Assembly (NCBI RefSeq): GCF_015291665.1
Contig: NZ_CP030048.1
Span: 5,704,001-5,768,000, forward strand
Reading direction: 5' to 3'
Length of the DNA: 64,000 nt
Origin: Bradyrhizobium sp. CCBAU 53338
GTDB taxonomy: Bacteria > Pseudomonadota > Alphaproteobacteria > Rhizobiales > Xanthobacteraceae
Shown: positions 1 to 10,535 of the stretch, in pieces
Layout: the number at the start of each line of letters is the position of its first letter
Position numbering within the stretch: the stretch's first letter is position 1
Translations under genes and position numbers: made by a program
The notes under the pieces: model-generated
Told to the model about the DNA's origin: nothing
What the model saw: only the letters and a program-made list of their open reading frames with translations
Databases searched by the model: none

Positions 1-133
1 GCCGAACCGGCGCATCGTCGGCCTCGCCGACCGCGCGCTCGGGCGCAACGGCCGCATGCTGCGCGCGCTCGACGAGATGGGTCCGGGCGAGATGCTGGTC
101 GAGGGCCGCCCATTCGTGATCGCGCTCGAATGA
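1..133 (+). CDS. C-terminal end of an unidentified protein (partial)
   Basis: An open frame enters from the left edge and stops at TGA 131-133, giving the last 43 residues, which end in PFVIALE. The codons are GC-rich at the third position like the neighbours, so it is probably a real gene tail. A CCTCTCCCGC/GCGGGAGAGG hairpin follows 30 bases later and the next gene lies on the same strand. I do not recognise the family and the fragment is too short to assign a function. Confidence 0.55.
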   Translation, partial: PNRRIVGLADRALGRNGRMLRALDEMGPGEMLVEGRPFVIALE

Positions 134-162
134 CAGCTGCGCGCGACATCGCAGGTGCGCTC

Positions 163-184
163 CCTCTCCCGCTTGCGGGAGAGG
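163..184. repeat. Short GC-rich hairpin, part of a dispersed repeat family
   Basis: CCTCTCCCGC and GCGGGAGAGG form a perfect 10-bp stem with a 2-base loop just after the first gene. The same CTCTCCC...GGGAGAG hairpin opens the longer repeats near 49.85 kb and 61.42 kb, so this looks like a shortened copy. It may act as a transcription terminator, but no T-run follows. Confidence 0.5.
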
Positions 185-242
185 TGCACCGAGCCCGCGG
201 ACAGATTTGCTCAATCAACTCTACACCTGCGATCATCATCGC

Positions 243-1202
243 ATGAGCGACAAGCTGACGCCGATCGAGATCGGCCTGACTGCCGCGATCGTCGCGATCG
301 AGGATCACGAGCCGCTGGTGCTGACCGCCCGCGGCGCTGACGGCTTGGCAGGACTGCCGTTCGGTCCGTTCGATGCGCCGAGCCATCGCACCTTCGAGAT
401 CGGCCTGCGCGCCTGGGTTGAAGAGCAGGCGGGATTGCGGCTCGGCTATGTCGAGCAGCTCTATACGTTTGGCGATCGCGGCCGTCATGCGGAGGCTGGC
501 GACACCGGCGCGCATATGGTGTCGATCGGCTATCTCGCGTTGACGCGCGCCGCCGCGGGCACCGCAAACGCGGCGAGTTTCGAACCCTGGTATCGCTTCT
601 TCCCCTGGGAGGACTGGCGCGAGGCACCGCCTGCCATCATTGCCCGCGACATCATCCCGGCGCTGACCGCATGGGCCGAGGAGGAGCCGCCGGAGACGAC
701 GCGGGCGCTGCCGCGAAAAGATCGCGTGCGGTTCTGTTTCGGTCTCGATGGCGCGGCCTGGGACGAGGAACGCGTGCTCGATCGCTACGAGCTCCTGTAC
801 GAGGCCGGCCTCGTCGAAGAGGCGCGGCGCGACGGCCGGCCTGCGGCATTGGCGCGCAAGGCGCTGCCGGCGCTCGGCACCTCGATGCGGTTCGACCACC
901 GCCGGATCCTCGCCACCGCGATCGCCCGGCTGCGCGCGAAGCTTAAGTATCGCCCTGTGGTGTTTGAACTTTTGCCCGCCGAGTTCACACTCACTGAGTT
1001 GCAGTACACGGTGGAGGCGATCTCCGGCCGTCACCTGCACAAGCAGAATTTCCGCCGCCTGGTCGAAGCCGAAGCCCTGGTCGAACCGACCGGCGTGATG
1101 TCGACACAGACGGGCGGGAGACCGGCGGCGCTCCATCGCTTCCGCCGCGACGTGCTCCAGGAACGGCCGGCGCCCGGTTTGCGCGTACGCTCCCGGCGCT
1201 AG
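243..1202 (+). CDS. nadQ: Nudix-related transcriptional regulator of NAD synthesis (NadQ-like)
   Basis: A 319-residue protein with two parts. The N-terminal half (about 1-150) resembles a Nudix fold, but the Nudix box is degenerate: the RAWVEEQAGL part survives while the G-x5-E spacing is lost, which suits ligand sensing rather than hydrolysis. The C-terminal part (about 235-310) resembles the winged helix of NrtR-type regulators, with FELLPAEFTLTELQ and KQNFRRLVE. This matches the COG4111/NadQ family known to regulate nadABC in alphaproteobacteria. The nadABC operon, with strong palindromes before it, lies 12.6 kb downstream. ATG 243 (MSDKL) is preferred over an upstream TTG at 207 because family similarity begins there; neither has a clear ribosome site. 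The family call is from memory of the motif pattern. Confidence 0.68.
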   Translation: MSDKLTPIEIGLTAAIVAIEDHEPLVLTARGADGLAGLPFGPFDAPSHRTFEIGLRAWVEEQAGLRLGYVEQLYTFGDRGRHAEAGDTGAHMVSIGYLALTRAAAGTANAASFEPWYRFFPWEDWREAPPAIIARDIIPALTAWAEEEPPETTRALPRKDRVRFCFGLDGAAWDEERVLDRYELLYEAGLVEEARRDGRPAALARKALPALGTSMRFDHRRILATAIARLRAKLKYRPVVFELLPAEFTLTELQYTVEAISGRHLHKQNFRRLVEAEALVEPTGVMSTQTGGRPAALHRFRRDVLQERPAPGLRVRSRR

Positions 1203-1249
1203 ATCAAGGATTGCGGTCGGCCCCTGCCCGCCGATCGCCAGGAGGCCCC

Positions 1250-3946
1250 ATGTTCGACGCCCCGTTCGACGTCTTTGCGGTAATGATTGCGATCGCCGCG
1301 TTCCTGATCGCGCTGAAAGCTTCGAACCAGGCAACCGAGCTTCGCCGGCGCCTGGGCTCGCTTGAGGCCGCGTTGCAGGCGCAGCGGCAGGTCCAGCCGC
1401 CGCCACCGCTTCCTCTGCAGGAGCTCGCGAGCACGCCCGCGGCAGAGCCGCCGCCGCTTGCACCGGAAGCCGATGTCACGCCGCCTCCGCCCGTCACCGA
1501 GGCGGCTTCGCCGCCCCCGCTCGAAGCCGGCACCGAGCCCGAAATGCCACCGCCGCTGCCGGCGCCCGCCCCCGGCTTCGAGGAACGGCTCGGCACGCGC
1601 TGGGTGGTGTGGATCGGCGGCCTTGCGCTCGCGCTCGGCGGCTTCTTCATGGTGCGCTATTCGATCGAGGCCGGCCTCGTCGGCCCCGGCGTGCGCGTTT
1701 TTCTGGGCAGCCTGTTCGCAGCCGCGCTGTTGGGCGCCGGCGAATGGACGCGGCGCAAGGAGAGCATCTCCAATATCCAGGCGCTGCCAATCGCCAACAT
1801 CCCCGCAATCCTCACTGCGGCCGGGACCGCGGTGGCGTTCGCGACCGTGTATGCGGCCTACGCACTCTATGGCTTCCTGGTACCCGCCACTGCGTTCGTG
1901 CTGCTGGGCATCGTTGCGATGGGCACGCTCGCGGCGGCACTGCTGCACGGGCCGGCGCTCGCAGGCCTCGGCGTGGTCGGCGCCTTTGCAACGCCGGTGC
2001 TCGTCTCCAGCGGCAAGCCGGACTATTGGGCGCTCTACATCTATCTTGCCATCGTTACCGCCGCGAGCTTTGGCCTCGCGCGTATCCGGCTCTGGCGCTG
2101 GCTGGCTGTGACGACGATCGTCTTCGCCGTGCTCTGGATCTTCCCGGGCCTCGACAACGGTCAATTGGAGGTCGCGCCGCACGCCTTCCATGCGATCGCC
2201 GGTTTCGTGCTTGCCGCACTGCTCGTGGTCTGCGGCTTCATGTTCGGCCCGACCATCGAGGATGGGCAGATCGAGCCGGTGTCGTCCAGCGCGCTCGGCG
2301 CCTATCTGTTCGGCGCGATGCTGATCGTGCTGTCGAGCGCGCATGCCGACCTCTCGCTGATCGCATTCACGATGCTTGTTGCGGCGACGCTGTTCGTCGC
2401 CTGGCGCGCGGAGGCCGCCGTCGGGGCGCTGGGCGCCGCCGCCGCGACCGTGTTCATCGTGTTCGCCGAATGGGCGGTGCGCGCCAATCCTGACATGCTG
2501 GTCCTGCCGGGCGGACCCATGCCCGGAATCACGCCGACCGCCACCGACAGCGCGGTGATGCAGCATCTGGTGATGGCCGCGATCTTCGCCGCCGGCTTTG
2601 GCATCGCCGGCTTCTTCGCGCAGGGTCGCTCCAATTCGGCGATCGTTCCTGTGGTATGGTCGGCGGCGGGCGTCGCCACGCCGATCGCGCTCCTGGTTGC
2701 GCTCTATGCCCGCATCGCCCATCTCGATCGCTCTATTCCGTTCGCGATCGTCGCGGTGCTGCTCGCGGCCGCCTTTGGCGTCGCGACCGAAGCACTCACC
2801 CGTCGCGAGAGCCGACCCGGCCTTGCAATCTCCACGGCGCTGTTTGCGACCGGCACGCTCGGCGCGCTGGCACTGGCGCTGACCTTTGCACTGGAGAAGG
2901 GCTGGCTCACCATTGCGCTGGCGCTGATGTCGCTCGGCACCGCCTGGATTGCGATGAAGCGGCCCATCCCGTTCCTGCGTTGGCTCGCCGCGATCTTCGC
3001 CGGCATTGTCACTGCGCGCGTCGGTTATGACCCGCGCATCGTCGGCGACGCCGTCGGCACGACGCCGATCTTCAATTGGCTATTGTGGGGATATGGCCTG
3101 CCGGCGGCCTCGTTCTGGGCGGCAAGTCTCTTCTTGCGTCGCAGGGGTGATGACCCGCCGCTGCGCATCGTGGAGACCGCGGCAATCCTGTTCACCGCGC
3201 TGCTCGCCTTCATGGAGGTCCGCCATCTCGCCACCGGCGGCGACATGATCGCGGCGCCGTCATTGTTGGAGGCCGCCTTGCAGGTCTGCGTGGCGCTGGC
3301 CATGGCGATCGGACTGGAACGGCTGCGGCTGCGCAGCCACTCCATCGTGCACAATGTCGGCGCGATCGCCCTCACGGCGATCGCTGGTTTCATCAGCGTA
3401 TTCGGTCTCTTCTTTCTCGAGAACCCGCTGATCTGGCACATCGATGTCGGCGGCGCCGTCTTCAACCTGCTGCTGCTCGGCTATGCGCTGCCGGCCGTGC
3501 TGCTGCTGCTGCTCGCCTATGCTGTCGTCGGCGCGCGCGGCAAGATCTACGCGAATGCGATCGCTGGCGCGGCGCTGGTGTTTGCGCTGTCGTACCTGAC
3601 GCTGGAGATCCGCCGCTTCTATCACGGCCCGTTCCTCACCACCGGCGAGACCACGGGGGCCGAGCAATACACTTATTCAATCGGCTGGCTCGCCTTCGGC
3701 GTCGTGCTGCTCGGCATCGGCATTCTGGTCAACTCCGAGCGGGCGCGGCTGGCCTCGGCCGCCGTCATCGCGCTGACGATCCTGAAGGCCTTCGTGATCG
3801 ACATGTCGACGCTGACAGGCGTCTACCGCGCTCTGTCGTTCATGGGCCTCGGCATCGTGCTGGTCGCGATCGGCTGGCTCTACCAGCGCATCCTGTTCCG
3901 GCGACAGATCACGCCGCCGCCGACTCCGCAGACGACAGGCAGCTGA
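1250..3946 (+). CDS. Large multipass membrane protein, DUF2339 family
   Basis: An 898-residue protein. One N-terminal membrane helix (about 6-22) is followed by a short coiled stretch, a Pro/Ala/Glu-rich linker (about 45-105) and then roughly twenty or more hydrophobic helices to the C-terminus. A membrane anchor, proline-rich linker and long polytopic body (entered at GTRWVVWIGGLALALGGFFM) are the pattern of DUF2339 inner-membrane proteins, whose role is unknown. The start at 1250 is set by GGAGG at 1241-1245. The stop lies 3 bases from the stop of the convergent chemoreceptor gene, with no room for a separate terminator. Confidence 0.85.
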   Translation: MFDAPFDVFAVMIAIAAFLIALKASNQATELRRRLGSLEAALQAQRQVQPPPPLPLQELASTPAAEPPPLAPEADVTPPPPVTEAASPPPLEAGTEPEMPPPLPAPAPGFEERLGTRWVVWIGGLALALGGFFMVRYSIEAGLVGPGVRVFLGSLFAAALLGAGEWTRRKESISNIQALPIANIPAILTAAGTAVAFATVYAAYALYGFLVPATAFVLLGIVAMGTLAAALLHGPALAGLGVVGAFATPVLVSSGKPDYWALYIYLAIVTAASFGLARIRLWRWLAVTTIVFAVLWIFPGLDNGQLEVAPHAFHAIAGFVLAALLVVCGFMFGPTIEDGQIEPVSSSALGAYLFGAMLIVLSSAHADLSLIAFTMLVAATLFVAWRAEAAVGALGAAAATVFIVFAEWAVRANPDMLVLPGGPMPGITPTATDSAVMQHLVMAAIFAAGFGIAGFFAQGRSNSAIVPVVWSAAGVATPIALLVALYARIAHLDRSIPFAIVAVLLAAAFGVATEALTRRESRPGLAISTALFATGTLGALALALTFALEKGWLTIALALMSLGTAWIAMKRPIPFLRWLAAIFAGIVTARVGYDPRIVGDAVGTTPIFNWLLWGYGLPAASFWAASLFLRRRGDDPPLRIVETAAILFTALLAFMEVRHLATGGDMIAAPSLLEAALQVCVALAMAIGLERLRLRSHSIVHNVGAIALTAIAGFISVFGLFFLENPLIWHIDVGGAVFNLLLLGYALPAVLLLLLAYAVVGARGKIYANAIAGAALVFALSYLTLEIRRFYHGPFLTTGETTGAEQYTYSIGWLAFGVVLLGIGILVNSERARLASAAVIALTILKAFVIDMSTLTGVYRALSFMGLGIVLVAIGWLYQRILFRRQITPPPTPQTTGS

Positions 3947-3949
3947 AGA

Positions 3950-5638
3950 TCAAGCCGCGCGGACCGACTCCAGGAACTGCGCAACCTCGACCTTGAGGCG
4001 GGTGCTGTCGGTCGCGAGCGATTTCGCCGCCGACAGAACTTCGGTCGAGGCCGAGCCGGTCTCGATCGCACCGCGCTGCACGTCGGTGATGTTCATCGAG
4101 ACTTCTTGCGTGCCGAGCGAAGCTTGCTGAACGTTACGCGAGATCTCCTGCGTGGCCGCGCCCTGCTCTTCGACGGCGGCGGCGATCGCGGAGGACACTT
4201 CCGACAGCTTCTCGATGGTGCCACCGATCTCCTGGATCGCGCTGACTGATTCCTGCGTCGCGGCCTGGATGCCTGCAACCTGCGCGCCGATCTCGCCGGT
4301 CGCCTTTGCGGTCTGCTCGGCCAGCGCCTTCACCTCGGAGGCGACGACCGCGAAGCCGCGGCCGGCCTCGCCGGCGCGCGCCGCTTCGATGGTGGCGTTC
4401 AGCGCCAGCAGATTGGTCTGGCCTGCGATGGTGTTGATGAGTTCGACGACGTCGCCGATGCGGGACGCCGCCTGCGACAGCTCGTTGACCCGCGCATTGG
4501 TGCGCGCCGCCTGATCGACCGCCTCCGCGGCCATCCGCGCCGAGTCCTGCACGCGGCGGCTGATCTCGGTGACGGAGGACGACAGCTCTTCGGAAGCCGA
4601 GGCCACCGACTGCACGTTGGTCGACGCTTCCTCGGAGGCCGCCGCGACTGCGGTTGCAAGCTCCTGGCCACGCTGCGCGGTGTTGCTCAGCGTCGTTGCC
4701 GACGCCTCGAGCTCGGTCGAGGCCGAGGAAACGGTGCCGACGACCTCGCCGATCATCGCCTCGAATTTGCGGGTGATGGCGTCGACGCGGCGGCCGCGAT
4801 CGATCTTGGCCTCGGCGTCGCGCGCAGCCGCCTCGTCGGCCGCCCGCTTTGCGATCAGCGCCTCCTTGAAAATCTGAAGTGCGTCGGCCATCGAGCCGAT
4901 CTCGGTCTTCTCGCCGCGATGCGGCACCTCGGCCGAAAGATCGCCTTCACCGAGCGACTGCATCGGCTTGATGATCGATGCGATTCCGCGCGACACGTCG
5001 CGCACGAGGTAGTAGGCCGCACCGATCGCGATCACGACCGAGAGCACGATGATGCCGACCAGCACGCGGAAGATGGTGGCATAGCTTTCGGCGGCCTGCT
5101 TCGTTTCTAGCTCGGCGCCATGGTTGTTCAACTCGATGCCCTTCTGGAGCAGGGGATCTGCCGCCTGGGCCATCTTCGCGACCTTGGTCTGCAACATCTC
5201 GTTGGCGTCGGTCGGGAACTTGCCGGGGCTCTTGCGCGACAGCGCCATCGTCTCCTGAACGCCGGTCAGGTAGTCCGCCCAGGCCTTGGTCCACTGTTCG
5301 TAGATCGAGCGCTCTTCCGGCGAGGTGATCAGGCTCTCATAGACCTTGCGGGTCGCCTCGATGCGGTCGCGTAGAGGAATCATGCGCTTCTCTGCGGCCT
5401 CCTTGCCCTCGATGCTCTCCTGCATGAGATGCAGACGAAGGACGACGCGCAGCTCGTTGATATCGGCACGCATCGAGCCGAGCGCGCGCACGCTCGGCAG
5501 CCAGCTCTCTGCGATCTCGACGGTATGGGAATTGATGTTCTGCATCGTGCCGATCGCCACAACGCCGATGCCGGCGAGGGAGAGCACGAGGACCGACAAC
5601 ACGGTCAGAAGCTTGAACACGATCGACAACTTCGACAT
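3950..5638 (-). CDS. Methyl-accepting chemotaxis protein, four-helix-bundle sensor
   Basis: A 562-residue transmembrane chemoreceptor. A membrane helix at about 8-30 is followed by a periplasmic helical sensor of about 150 residues (4HB_MCP type, with a typical region around RADINELR), a second membrane helix near 190-210, a HAMP domain and a long signalling coiled coil. The tip contains [20 protein letters not shown], the CheA/CheW-binding hairpin. There is no C-terminal NWETF-type CheR tether; the protein ends ESVRAA. ATG 5638 (MSKLSIVFK) is chosen because it places the first helix near the N-terminus; an in-frame extension upstream looks non-coding. It is the last of three co-oriented receptor genes. 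The ligand is unknown. Confidence 0.93.
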   Translation of the reverse strand: MSKLSIVFKLLTVLSVLVLSLAGIGVVAIGTMQNINSHTVEIAESWLPSVRALGSMRADINELRVVLRLHLMQESIEGKEAAEKRMIPLRDRIEATRKVYESLITSPEERSIYEQWTKAWADYLTGVQETMALSRKSPGKFPTDANEMLQTKVAKMAQAADPLLQKGIELNNHGAELETKQAAESYATIFRVLVGIIVLSVVIAIGAAYYLVRDVSRGIASIIKPMQSLGEGDLSAEVPHRGEKTEIGSMADALQIFKEALIAKRAADEAAARDAEAKIDRGRRVDAITRKFEAMIGEVVGTVSSASTELEASATTLSNTAQRGQELATAVAAASEEASTNVQSVASASEELSSSVTEISRRVQDSARMAAEAVDQAARTNARVNELSQAASRIGDVVELINTIAGQTNLLALNATIEAARAGEAGRGFAVVASEVKALAEQTAKATGEIGAQVAGIQAATQESVSAIQEIGGTIEKLSEVSSAIAAAVEEQGAATQEISRNVQQASLGTQEVSMNITDVQRGAIETGSASTEVLSAAKSLATDSTRLKVEVAQFLESVRAA

Positions 5639-5922
5639 CACGACAAATCCCGATGGTACCTGAGAGCACAAGTCACCCGCGCCGCGACCATCCCGAACGA
5701 CGGTGGGCGGAAGTCATTCCAACAATGCTGGCTGGTTCTTATCCCGTAAGATTGGGCCCATAGTTGCAAACAGGCGTTAACAGGAACCTACGTGGAACTG
5801 CCTCATGCGCCGCCGCTGGCGCTATCTATTCTGCAACCATGTGTTGTATTACAACGAATATCACGCCGCGTCGCACCAGCGCACCGTCAGGTGTGTGGTT
5901 CGAACAGCGACAGCTGACGGAC

Positions 5923-7893
5923 TCAGGCTGCCCGCACGGACTCCAGGAAGCGCGCGACCTCGCTCTTCAGACGGTTGCTCTCCCGTGACAGCGACTGCGC
6001 GGACGAATGCACCTGCGCCGAGGCAGCCCCGGTCTCGCCCGCGCCGCGCTGAACCTCGCCGATATTGGCGGAAACTTCCGAAGTGCCGTGCGCGGCGTGC
6101 TGGATGTTGCGGGAGATCTCCTGCGTGGCGGCTCCCTGCTCCTCGACCGCGGCGGCGATGGTCGAGGATATCTCCGACATCCGCGCGATGGTGTCGCCGA
6201 TCTCCTTGATCGCGCCGACGGAGTCCTGCGTCGCGGTCTGGATCGCGCCGATGTGCTGGCTGATCTCGCCGGTCGCCTTCGCAGTCTGCTCGGCCAGCGC
6301 CTTCACTTCGCTCGCCACCACGGCGAAGCCCCTGCCGGCCTCACCGGCACGCGCGGCTTCGATCGTCGCGTTGAGCGCCAGGAGATTGGTCTGGCCGGCG
6401 ATGGTGCTGATGAGATCGACGACGTCGCCGATGCGACCCGCTGCCTTTGTCAACTCGCCGACGCGTGCATTGGTGCGCTGCGCCTGCTCGACCGCGACGT
6501 CGGCGACGCGGGCCGATTCCTGCACCTGACGACCGATCTCGGAGATCGACGACGTCATCTCCTCGCTCGCCGACGATACCGACTGCACGTTGGCGGAGGT
6601 CTCCTCCGAAGCCGACGCAACGGAGGTGGCGAGCCCTTTGGAGCGCTCGGCCGCAAGGGTCAGCGTGTTGGAGGAGGCCTCGAGCTCGTTTGCCGCCGAT
6701 GAGACGGTCTCGACGATCTCGCCGACCGCCCCCTCGAAATCATCAGCGAGCCGCTTCATATCCGCCTTGCGCTGCGCACGTCGCCGCGTGTCGGCTTCCG
6801 CCTGCCCGGCGCGCAGCCGCTCCGCCTCCGTCATGTTGGACCGGAACACCTCGACCGCGCCGGCCATCTGGCCGATCTCGTCCCTCCGTCCGACGCCGGG
6901 AACGGCAATCGTGAGCTCGCCGCGCGCAAGTCGCGTCATCGCATCGACCATGCCGGACAGGGCCTTCGAGATCGAGCGTCCGAGCAAAAAGCTGATCGCC
7001 GCAAGCACAACGACAGTGACGAGAAAGGCGATCACCATCCAGAACCTGACGGCGTCGCGGGTCGCAGCTTCGGCCGCGTCGGCGTGCCTGTACATGGCAT
7101 CGACGCTGGTTCGCACCTCGACCATCACCGGCGCGAGCTCGCGAAAGGTCTTCATCATCGAGGCGTCGAGAGCCGCGCTTTGTTGTGCAGTGTCAGCCCA
7201 GGCCGCGAATTCGGACAGGTATTTCTGGAGCTTGGCCGTGATGTCGTTCATCACCGCCGTCGGGACGGCGACGACCTCGATCGCATTGGAGAATTCAGCC
7301 GCGTCCTTCTTCACCTCGGCGAGATATTTGGGGTCGCGCCGCAGCATGAAGTCCATTTCGTGCCGGCGCATCGTCAGCAGCCAACTCGTCGACCTGGGAT
7401 CGTCGACTTCCTTCAGCTTCGCCTCGATGTCGTCCACTGCGGCACGCAGCGAGCCGGACAGGCCGAGCGTCTCGTTCAGGCCGAGCCGGGTTTCGGCGGC
7501 GACCAGCGCGTTGAAATCCGCGGTGTAACGCTTGAAGCCCTCCTGGGCCTGCTTCGTCTTGTCAGACAGGGCGACCGTGCCCCCGCCCGACATCAGCCGT
7601 TCGATCTCGCCGAAATCGCGATTGATCGGGCCGATCAGCTCGGCATGGGCCTTGGCATAGCTCTCGTTGCGGCGTTGCTGAAAATTCTTTTCGTTGCGGC
7701 GTGCCTCCAGCATCTCGATCGAGAGCTGCTTGCTGAGGTCGGCGATCGCGCGGGCGCGGTTGGCAACGTCGCGGGAGGCGTCCTGGGAAAGACTGCCGAT
7801 CTCATAGATCGCGCCGAAGGCGACCAAACCGACGAGACCGAAAAGCCCGATCGCCATCACCCTGTGGGTCAGGCGGATGGAAAGGCCGCTCAT
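5923..7893 (-). CDS. Methyl-accepting chemotaxis protein, HBM-type sensor
   Basis: A 656-residue chemoreceptor. After a membrane helix (about 12-32) the periplasmic part of about 250 residues carries two copies of an arginine/glutamate motif, [13 protein letters not shown] and [11 protein letters not shown]. These are the hallmark of helical bimodular (HBM) sensors; studied members bind organic acids or polyamines. A second membrane helix, HAMP and the conserved signalling tip follow. The start at 7893 (MSGLSIR) has GGAG seven bases upstream and puts the first helix in the expected place; the longer in-frame extension lacks such support. The C-terminus is ESVRAA, as in the downstream receptor. 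The exact ligand cannot be read from the sequence. Confidence 0.92.
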   Translation of the reverse strand: MSGLSIRLTHRVMAIGLFGLVGLVAFGAIYEIGSLSQDASRDVANRARAIADLSKQLSIEMLEARRNEKNFQQRRNESYAKAHAELIGPINRDFGEIERLMSGGGTVALSDKTKQAQEGFKRYTADFNALVAAETRLGLNETLGLSGSLRAAVDDIEAKLKEVDDPRSTSWLLTMRRHEMDFMLRRDPKYLAEVKKDAAEFSNAIEVVAVPTAVMNDITAKLQKYLSEFAAWADTAQQSAALDASMMKTFRELAPVMVEVRTSVDAMYRHADAAEAATRDAVRFWMVIAFLVTVVVLAAISFLLGRSISKALSGMVDAMTRLARGELTIAVPGVGRRDEIGQMAGAVEVFRSNMTEAERLRAGQAEADTRRRAQRKADMKRLADDFEGAVGEIVETVSSAANELEASSNTLTLAAERSKGLATSVASASEETSANVQSVSSASEEMTSSISEIGRQVQESARVADVAVEQAQRTNARVGELTKAAGRIGDVVDLISTIAGQTNLLALNATIEAARAGEAGRGFAVVASEVKALAEQTAKATGEISQHIGAIQTATQDSVGAIKEIGDTIARMSEISSTIAAAVEEQGAATQEISRNIQHAAHGTSEVSANIGEVQRGAGETGAASAQVHSSAQSLSRESNRLKSEVARFLESVRAA

Positions 7894-8093
7894 GAATGTG
7901 CTCCAAAGGCCAGGACATGATGGAGGCGGACGACTCAACGCCCCGGAATATTGCGGGAGGATCATGCCAGCGTCGCTTTTCCGGAAGGTTAACCCTGCGC
8001 CGCATTTGTCGTCGCACCGCAATATACTCGCACGCAAACGCCGCGCGATTGGGCGCGACGGTTGCGAGCGGTGTCAGTCGAGAGATGGCGGCG

Positions 8094-9830
8094 TCAGGCC
8101 GCGCGAACGGTGCCCAGGAACTTGCTGACCTCGACCTTGAGGCGATTGCTGTCGCCGGACAGCATCTGGGCCGCCGACAGCACTTGCGAGGATGCCGAGC
8201 CGGTCTCGCTCGCCCCGCGCTGCACGTCGGTGATGTTGGACGACACCTGATGAGTGCCCTCCGCCGCCTGCTGCACGTTGCGGGAGATCTCCTGCGTAGC
8301 CGCGCCCTGCTCCTCGACGGCGGCCGCGATGGTCGAGGAGATCTCGGACAATTTTTCGATGGTGTCGCTGATCTCCTTGATGGCGCCGACCGATTGCTCG
8401 GTCGCGGCCTGGATGCCGGTAATCTGCTGACCGATCTCGCCGGTCGCTTTCGCCGTCTGCTCGGCGAGCGCCTTGACCTCCGAGGCGACGACCGCAAAGC
8501 CGCGGCCGGCTTCACCCGCGCGCGCCGCCTCGATCGTGGCGTTGAGCGCCAGCAGATTGGTCTGGCCCGCAATCGTGTTGATCAGTTCGACCACGTCGCC
8601 GATCCGCGTTGCCGCCATCGACAGTTCGCTCATCCGCTCGGTCGTGACGCGCGCCTGGCCGACCGCCTCGTTGGCAACACGCGCGGACTGCTGGACCTGC
8701 CGGCTGATCTCGTTGATCGATGACGAGAGTTCCTCCGTTGCCGATGCCACCGACTGGACGTTGGCGGAAGCTTCCTCGGAGGCCGCTGCGACCACGGTGG
8801 CTAGCCCCTGCCCGCGCTCGGCTGTCGAGGTCAATGTCGAGGCCGAAGCCTCGAGCTCGGTTGCGGCGGAGGATACGGTCTCGACGATCTCGCCGATCGC
8901 GGATTCGAAGCTGTCGGCAAGCTTGTGCATCTCGGCCTTGCGCTGCGCCGCGGCCGCCTGATCCTGCCTGATCTTGGCCTCGGCTTCGTCGCGGGCCTTC
9001 TGTTCGGAGACGATCTTGAACTTCTCGACAGCCGCAGCGACGCCGCCGACCTCGTCCTTGCGGCCAAGACCCGGCAGCACGACGGAAAAGTCGCCGCCGG
9101 CGAGCTTGTCCATGGCGATCGTAAGCGCGCGGATCGGCCGCGCGATGGACAGGAAGGACATCAGCCAAGAGCCGATCAGGATGATCACGGCGCAGATGCC
9201 GACCATCAGCCCGATCTCCTCGCCCGAGGTCATCGCCTGCAACGCACCGGCGACTTCCTCCTCGCTCCTGTGTTTGGCGAAATCGGCAACCTGACCGGTC
9301 AACTGATCCAGTTCGGCCGCGATTGGTAGTGTGCCTTCGCGGGCAAGACGCGCTGCGTCTTCGGCAAACTTGGCGACACGCGCAGCTGCATCCGGCCCGG
9401 TGAGGGCGAGCGCCTCGCCGCGGACCGATGCGACTTGCTTCGCTCCCTTGACGTAGTTCGCGCCGAGACCGCTGAGCCTTTCGATACGCGCCCGGTTTTC
9501 CGGCGCCCGCGACAGCTTCAGCATCTGTTCGACGACCCGCGCAAAGGTCTTGGAACGTTCGATGAGCGCGTCACCCGCATTTTGCAACTCGCCTGGATTG
9601 TTCGCGAGCCTGATGTCGCGGACGGCGAGTTGCATGCTGCGCGCCGCAAGCTTGGCTTCGACCGCCTCGCGTGCAAGCTGCTGCTGCGCGACCGCGGCCT
9701 CGCTAGCCCGGCGCACGTTGCCGTTGCCGATGAACTGGCTCGCGTTCAACGCGATGACCAGGAGAATGCCGAACGCCGACGCAACAGCCAGCTTGGTCCC
9801 GATCCGCAAATTCTGAATGAGGCTCAACAT
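8094..9830 (-). CDS. Methyl-accepting chemotaxis protein
   Basis: A 578-residue receptor with a membrane helix at about 14-34, a helical periplasmic region of about 160 residues (4HB-like, no recognised ligand motif), a second helix near 205-225 ([16 protein letters not shown]), HAMP and a complete signalling domain. Its tip and adaptation helices match those of the two receptors downstream almost residue for residue, while the sensor is unrelated to theirs. GTG 9836 and ATG 9830 are both possible starts; AAGGAA is better spaced for the ATG. A 200-bp gap separates it from the next receptor, so each may have its own promoter. Confidence 0.92.
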   Translation of the reverse strand: MLSLIQNLRIGTKLAVASAFGILLVIALNASQFIGNGNVRRASEAAVAQQQLAREAVEAKLAARSMQLAVRDIRLANNPGELQNAGDALIERSKTFARVVEQMLKLSRAPENRARIERLSGLGANYVKGAKQVASVRGEALALTGPDAAARVAKFAEDAARLAREGTLPIAAELDQLTGQVADFAKHRSEEEVAGALQAMTSGEEIGLMVGICAVIILIGSWLMSFLSIARPIRALTIAMDKLAGGDFSVVLPGLGRKDEVGGVAAAVEKFKIVSEQKARDEAEAKIRQDQAAAAQRKAEMHKLADSFESAIGEIVETVSSAATELEASASTLTSTAERGQGLATVVAAASEEASANVQSVASATEELSSSINEISRQVQQSARVANEAVGQARVTTERMSELSMAATRIGDVVELINTIAGQTNLLALNATIEAARAGEAGRGFAVVASEVKALAEQTAKATGEIGQQITGIQAATEQSVGAIKEISDTIEKLSEISSTIAAAVEEQGAATQEISRNVQQAAEGTHQVSSNITDVQRGASETGSASSQVLSAAQMLSGDSNRLKVEVSKFLGTVRAA

Positions 9831-10108
9831 GGGCACGCTTTCCTTCGGGAATGCGCAGCCAAGTCATTGTCGGCTGCCCTCGGCGTTGATCGCCCTTGCC
9901 CAAAAACTGAGCGCCTGTCGTTCCGATTTGGTTAACAACAAATCCCGGACAAATACTGGATGGCGGTCAAATGGCCGATAAAACAAGCACGTAGCACGCG
10001 CTTAACAAGTTAATCACACGCGGTGATCGGGGCCGCCATCCCGGCGTGGCTCAATGACGGACGCGCACGCGGCATCGGCACCCCGCGAATTTGCAGATGG
10101 CGTCCTAA

Positions 10109-10369
10109 CTAGCTTTCATCCGCAGTGGTGTCAGCGCAGCACAAGGTTTCGCCGACCAGGCTGACGCGAAAGACCGGCTTCTTGTTCTCGTCGAGAAGCT
10201 CCATGCTCCACTTCGCATTCGGCTTCAGATTGCGCGCGATGCTGCCAAGCAGATTGGCGCAGACCTCGGTCATCTCGGTCCACGCGGCGGCGCGATCCTC
10301 GAACTCATAAGGCTGATCAGCGGCGCCGGAATAGCGCCCGGTGCTGATGCGAAAGAAATACAGCGACAT
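10109..10369 (-). CDS. Small DUF6894-type protein
   Basis: An 86-residue soluble protein beginning MSLYFFRISTGRY and containing an acidic-aromatic segment (YEFEDRAAAWTEMTEVCANL) and a C-terminal VFRVSLVGE strand. This layout (short FF/YFF start, helix with EA/W, final ...F.V...) is that of the DUF6894 proteins, abundant in Bradyrhizobium and of unknown role. The 278 bases between it and the chemoreceptor start at 9830 hold AT-rich sequence with TTAAC motifs and no gene that I can support. Confidence 0.75.
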   Translation of the reverse strand: MSLYFFRISTGRYSGAADQPYEFEDRAAAWTEMTEVCANLLGSIARNLKPNAKWSMELLDENKKPVFRVSLVGETLCCADTTADES

Positions 10370-10535
10370 GTTTGAACCCTTCGTAGGGCAGCCCCCCGGC
10401 CGTTACGCAAGGCTGGGGCGCCAGTCGCTACCAAGGCATAAAAACCACGGGCCGTATCACTACGGCGTCGCGGCTTCGCGTACGGTGCATTGGTCAAAGG
10501 CAGGTAAATTGTGCGCGCAGCTTTACTGCCGGACA

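Noticed and set aside
207..242. Degenerate NadQ-like half-site (GCTCAAT) before the regulator gene
   Set aside because: Only one half resembles the nadA operators; there is no symmetric partner, so autoregulation is not supported.
1199..2722. Long minus-strand open frame opposite the DUF2339 gene
   Set aside because: Arg/Gly/His-rich shadow of the real gene caused by high GC at third positions; no family features.
5843..5855. 13-bp palindrome GTTGTA-T-TACAAC between chemoreceptor genes
   Set aside because: Short, no second copy seen and no known matching regulator; may be chance in an AT-richer gap.
9990..10016. TTAACAAGTTAA as a CtrA site upstream of the third chemoreceptor
   Set aside because: The spacing between TTAA halves is 4, not the 7 needed for CtrA.
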